From NCBI GenBank assembly GCA_030530185.1, contig JAUMVL010000087.1:1-7485 (forward strand): a DNA stretch of 7,485 nucleotides, read 5' to 3'. The notes under the pieces were generated by a model. It was not told where the DNA came from and did no database searches. It saw only the letters and a program-made list of their open reading frames with translations. Both the position numbers and the translations under genes were made by a program. Positions 5,131 through 7,485 of this stretch are shown piece after piece (the first letter of the stretch is position 1; the number at the start of each line of letters is the position of its first letter). This stretch comes from Clostridia bacterium. GTDB lineage: Bacteria > Bacillota > Clostridia > Christensenellales > CAG-138.

Positions 5131-6192
5131 TTAGTGGATTTGCTCGATCCAAAAGGCAACTGCTTCGTCGATCCAGCCTTCCGCTGCCGTACCGGGCGCA
5201 AGGCCGAGGCCGTGCCGTCCGCCGGTGTAGTACCGCGTAATATGCGGCACGCTGTTTTCCTCCAGCACCGCGTCCATGCGGCCAACCTGTGGTTTTAGGC
5301 TGTCCTCCTCAAAGATCCACATATAGGTCGGCGGGAACGAGCTGTCCACCTGTCGATCCACGGAGAGACTTTCGATCAGTGCCGCGTCCGCGTTTTCGGG
5401 CAGCAGCACGGAGTCCGTGCGGATATCGAGACTGATCAGCGGGTAGCACAAAATTGCGGCGGCGGGCTTCGCTTTGCCGTACTTGGCATAGCCGACCTCC
5501 GGCGTGGACCAGCAGCCGACCAGGTGTGCCCCGGCGGAGGAGCCGATCACCGCATAGTTGTCCATGGAAACTTGCCAGTATTCGCGGTTCTCCGCAATGA
5601 TCTCGAGTGCCAGATTCACATCGTCGAGCGGCGTCGGGTGCGGCATATTGATCGAGTATTGCAGGATAATCGCATTATAGCCGAGCTCTTTGATCCGCGC
5701 CGCATAGGCATAGCCTTCGTTGCCGTAGGGCGAACAGGCTTCATACCCGCCGCCGGGGCAGACCAGCACGAACGGCTTGTTTTCCCCCACGAGCACCGGT
5801 GTCAGCGTGACCGGGCTCTTGTTTTCGTTGATCCGGATCTGGTAGGTCTTGTATTCCTCCGTTTCCATGCTGCTCGGCAGCGTGTAGATCGGATAGCTTG
5901 CTTCTTGATCCGCATATGTGACGGCGACGATCTTTTCGCCTGCCGGAGCAAACGGCGGCTTTTGATATTCGCAGTCCGCTGTCGGGATCGGTTCCCGGCT
6001 GCCGTCGTCGTAAACGGCTGTAACGACCAAACCGGTCGGGTCGATCTCCTGCCCGGACAGATACCAGTATTTTGCCTGCGACGCATCGACCTCAATGCCC
6101 GTTACCGTGCGCTGCGGCGCTTCCTGCGCCGCCGTACAGCCAAGCAGAGCGAGCAAGGCTGTCAGCAAGTATACGCAAATGCTTTTCTTCAT
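5131..6192 (-). CDS. Lipoprotein with Ig-like domain and alpha/beta-hydrolase (BD-FAE/esterase-like) domain
   Basis: This 353-residue protein is exported: the basic start MKKS is followed by a hydrophobic stretch and the lipobox LLGC (16-19), so C19 should be lipid-modified and the enzyme anchored outside the membrane. Residues 30-105 look like a bacterial Ig-like domain (VTGIEV...GLVVTAVYDDGSREPI...VTY). Residues 115-353 form an alpha/beta hydrolase of the BD-FAE/acetyl-esterase type: the oxyanion segment CPGGGYE (145-151), the nucleophile elbow GSSAG (217-221, Ser219), the probable acid D297 in EEDSLKP and the catalytic His327 in GRHGLGL. Relatives deacetylate plant or microbial polysaccharides; the substrate here is unknown. 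Hydrolase chemistry is well supported, while carbohydrate esterase activity is inferred. A GGGGGAG ribosome binding site (6204-6198) lies five nt before the ATG. It sits 25 bp after the phosphatase gene, so the two probably form one transcript. Confidence 0.88.
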   Translation of the reverse strand: MKKSICVYLLTALLALLGCTAAQEAPQRTVTGIEVDASQAKYWYLSGQEIDPTGLVVTAVYDDGSREPIPTADCEYQKPPFAPAGEKIVAVTYADQEASYPIYTLPSSMETEEYKTYQIRINENKSPVTLTPVLVGENKPFVLVCPGGGYEACSPYGNEGYAYAARIKELGYNAIILQYSINMPHPTPLDDVNLALEIIAENREYWQVSMDNYAVIGSSAGAHLVGCWSTPEVGYAKYGKAKPAAAILCYPLISLDIRTDSVLLPENADAALIESLSVDRQVDSSFPPTYMWIFEEDSLKPQVGRMDAVLEENSVPHITRYYTGGRHGLGLAPGTAAEGWIDEAVAFWIEQIH

Positions 6193-6217
6193 GTTTTCTC
6201 CCCCTATATGCTTTATC

Positions 6218-7453
6218 TCAATTTTCCAGCAGAATATTGCGTACGGAAGCGATCTGCTCTTCCGTTATGCCGCATTCGCGCAGCAGATAGTTGGCGACAG
6301 CATCCGAAAGCAAGCCGGATTCCGCGCCGTAATAATGCAGCATCATCGTGTTCATCGTTTCCCATACGCGATCTACATGGTGTGTACCCGCCGGCACGCC
6401 GTTGCCCGAATATTTCCAGTCCTTTTCGCGGTTCATGCTTCCGACCGCCGAAAATGCCGACAGCTCATAGTCTTTCGTGATGTCCTCAAAATCTACGCCG
6501 AGCAAGCCGAGGATCAGGTACGCCAGCGTGCCTGTGCGGTCCTGCCCGATCAGGCAATGGAAGTACACCGGATAGTTTTGTTCTTCGGCAAGCAGCGAAA
6601 AGATCTGACGGAACGCTTCCGGGGAGCGTTCGTCGTAATAGACGGTATCCGTCGCGGTATCCGACGGAAAGATGGACGTATAGCCACGATAGGTCACGCG
6701 AAGGTAGGCGCAGTTTTCAAACGCGGCTTCGGTTTGCCCGCCGAAATCGGTATCGTCCCTCAAGTCGATTTCCGTTTTCAGTCCCCACCGGCCTATCACG
6801 GCGCGTCCATAGTCCGTGAGCCGATGCGTTTTATTGGCGGTTCCGTTCGGATACAGAAACATACCGCCGCGGTACAGCATACCGTACTTCACGGTTTTGC
6901 CACCGGCCGCCGCATAGCCGCCGAGATCGCGCACGTTTTTCACGCCCGACGAATCCACACGCTCCCGTGCCAGAATGATGCGCGGCTCATCGCCGCTGAT
7001 AAACGATCCCACAGCCGAGGCATTGCCGTCCGCATCCGTCACGCGATACCAGTAGGCGGTGCGGGGAAACAGATCACCCGGACGGATGCGGTCGCGCTCG
7101 GTTGTTAGAGAAACAGCCGTTTGGAAATCTGGATCCGTGGCATACTCAACGGTATACGGTGCGGTGCCGCCGGACCAGCGCAGCTGCAAATCCTGTCCGT
7201 CGTGCGCCTCATAGGTGGACTTGAAGCAGTTATCTTTCAGATAGGCGAGGCTGTCCGCAAAGTCCGTTTCCCAGTAAGTCGTAATGACTTCGTCGTTCAG
7301 CCGGATCACGCCGCCGTCGTGCTCGGAAACCAGCGCAATCACCGGCGCAGGCGTTTCCGCGGGAACGGGCGCGGCCTGCTTCGGCGCACATGCCGCCGGG
7401 AGCAGCAGCGCAAGCAGCAGGGCGATGTGTTCGGCGATTATTCGCCTTTTCAT
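6218..7453 (-). CDS. Exported tyrosine/lipid phosphatase with fibronectin-like domain
   Basis: With the start chosen here the protein has 411 residues. MKRRIIAEH and a hydrophobic core end in LLPAACAPK, so Cys22 is a probable lipoprotein cysteine, although Pro at position -3 makes the lipobox imperfect. After a Pro/Ala-rich spacer, residues about 45-155 resemble a fibronectin type III-like sandwich (YTVEYATDPDF, TAYWYRVTDADG). The rest is a Y_phosphatase3 domain: NVRDLGGY (173-180), LYRGG (193-197), IDLRD (229-233) and the P-loop HCLIGQDRTG (299-308) with nucleophile C300, D305 and R306. Relatives, such as Listeria LipA and mycobacterial PtpB, dephosphorylate phosphotyrosine and phosphoinositides and usually have GKDRTG or GADRTG; here the variable residue is Gln. 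An upstream in-frame ATG exists at 7462, but the AAAGGA element (7467-7462) is ideally spaced (8 nt) for the ATG at 7453 and overlaps the other. It is the first of two minus-strand genes in the window. Confidence 0.9.
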   Translation of the reverse strand: MKRRIIAEHIALLLALLLPAACAPKQAAPVPAETPAPVIALVSEHDGGVIRLNDEVITTYWETDFADSLAYLKDNCFKSTYEAHDGQDLQLRWSGGTAPYTVEYATDPDFQTAVSLTTERDRIRPGDLFPRTAYWYRVTDADGNASAVGSFISGDEPRIILARERVDSSGVKNVRDLGGYAAAGGKTVKYGMLYRGGMFLYPNGTANKTHRLTDYGRAVIGRWGLKTEIDLRDDTDFGGQTEAAFENCAYLRVTYRGYTSIFPSDTATDTVYYDERSPEAFRQIFSLLAEEQNYPVYFHCLIGQDRTGTLAYLILGLLGVDFEDITKDYELSAFSAVGSMNREKDWKYSGNGVPAGTHHVDRVWETMNTMMLHYYGAESGLLSDAVANYLLRECGITEEQIASVRNILLEN

Positions 7454-7461
7454 ACAGAGCA

Positions 7462-7467
7462 TCCTTT
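7462..7467 (-). promoter_or_regulatory. Ribosome binding site that decides the phosphatase start
   Basis: On the minus strand AAAGGA (7467-7462) lies eight nt before the ATG at 7453-7451. The alternative ATG at 7462-7460 overlaps this element and has only AGGA four nt upstream, too close for good initiation. The downstream start also gives the more typical signal peptide (MKRR). Confidence 0.6.
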
Positions 7468-7485
7468 CCTACCGAAAGAATTTCG

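Noticed and set aside
5524..7108. Long plus-strand open frames (318 and 337 codons) opposite the esterase and phosphatase genes
   Set aside because: They are Arg/His/Cys-rich shadows of well-supported minus-strand genes with complete catalytic motifs, and they lack ribosome binding sites.
7473..7485. Small inverted repeat CGAAA-GAA-TTTCG at the right edge
   Set aside because: Five pairs with a 3-nt loop at the window end; it cannot be judged without the flanking sequence.

Overview
The window looks like a chromosomal segment of a Gram-positive anaerobe, most likely a member of the Clostridia (Oscillospiraceae-like is my guess). The reasons are strong purine-rich ribosome binding sites, A+T-rich promoter regions next to moderately G+C-rich genes, ATGA start/stop overlaps, secreted lipoproteins and intrinsic terminators. 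The taxonomic placement is inference; no rRNA or other marker gene is present.

Left part (1-3751): a terminator from an upstream transcript (19-56) is followed by an A+T-rich regulatory region with a sigma-A-type promoter and an 8-bp perfect palindrome. Then comes a tight four-gene plus-strand operon: an Lrp/AsnC-family regulator and the three subunits of a membrane-bound proton-translocating nicotinamide nucleotide transhydrogenase in split-alpha form (pntAA, pntAB, pntB). It ends at a strong terminator (3712-3751). The regulator overlaps pntAA by 4 bp and pntAB overlaps pntB by 4 bp, so regulator and enzyme are made together. The transhydrogenase moves hydride between an NAD(H) site (PntAA, domain I) and a second site normally specific for NADP(H) (C-terminal domain III of PntB), coupled to proton movement through domain II (PntAB plus the N-terminal part of PntB).

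The most interesting signal is inside this enzyme. PntB has Asn-Phe-Asp where the family has the Lys-Arg-Ser segment that holds the 2'-phosphate of NADP(H). It also has Asn in place of the proton-channel histidine, and the alternative histidine positions I can align in the other channel helices are Ser and Asn. The rest of the domain architecture and active-site signatures are intact. This points to a divergent transhydrogenase subclass with possibly altered nucleotide specificity or coupling.

Middle part (3752-4953): a 308-bp non-coding stretch carries a promoter candidate, a 9-bp direct repeat whose second copy overlaps the -35 element, and a bulged hairpin followed by a short U run. It precedes an unrecognised six-helix membrane protein with an 85-residue charged C-terminal tail. 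Right part (5131-7453, minus strand): two genes 25 bp apart encode exported, probably lipid-anchored enzymes, a fibronectin-like plus tyrosine/lipid-phosphatase protein and an Ig-like plus alpha/beta-hydrolase (BD-FAE/esterase-like) protein. They converge on the membrane-protein gene. No tRNA, rRNA, CRISPR array, insertion sequence or phage gene was recognised.
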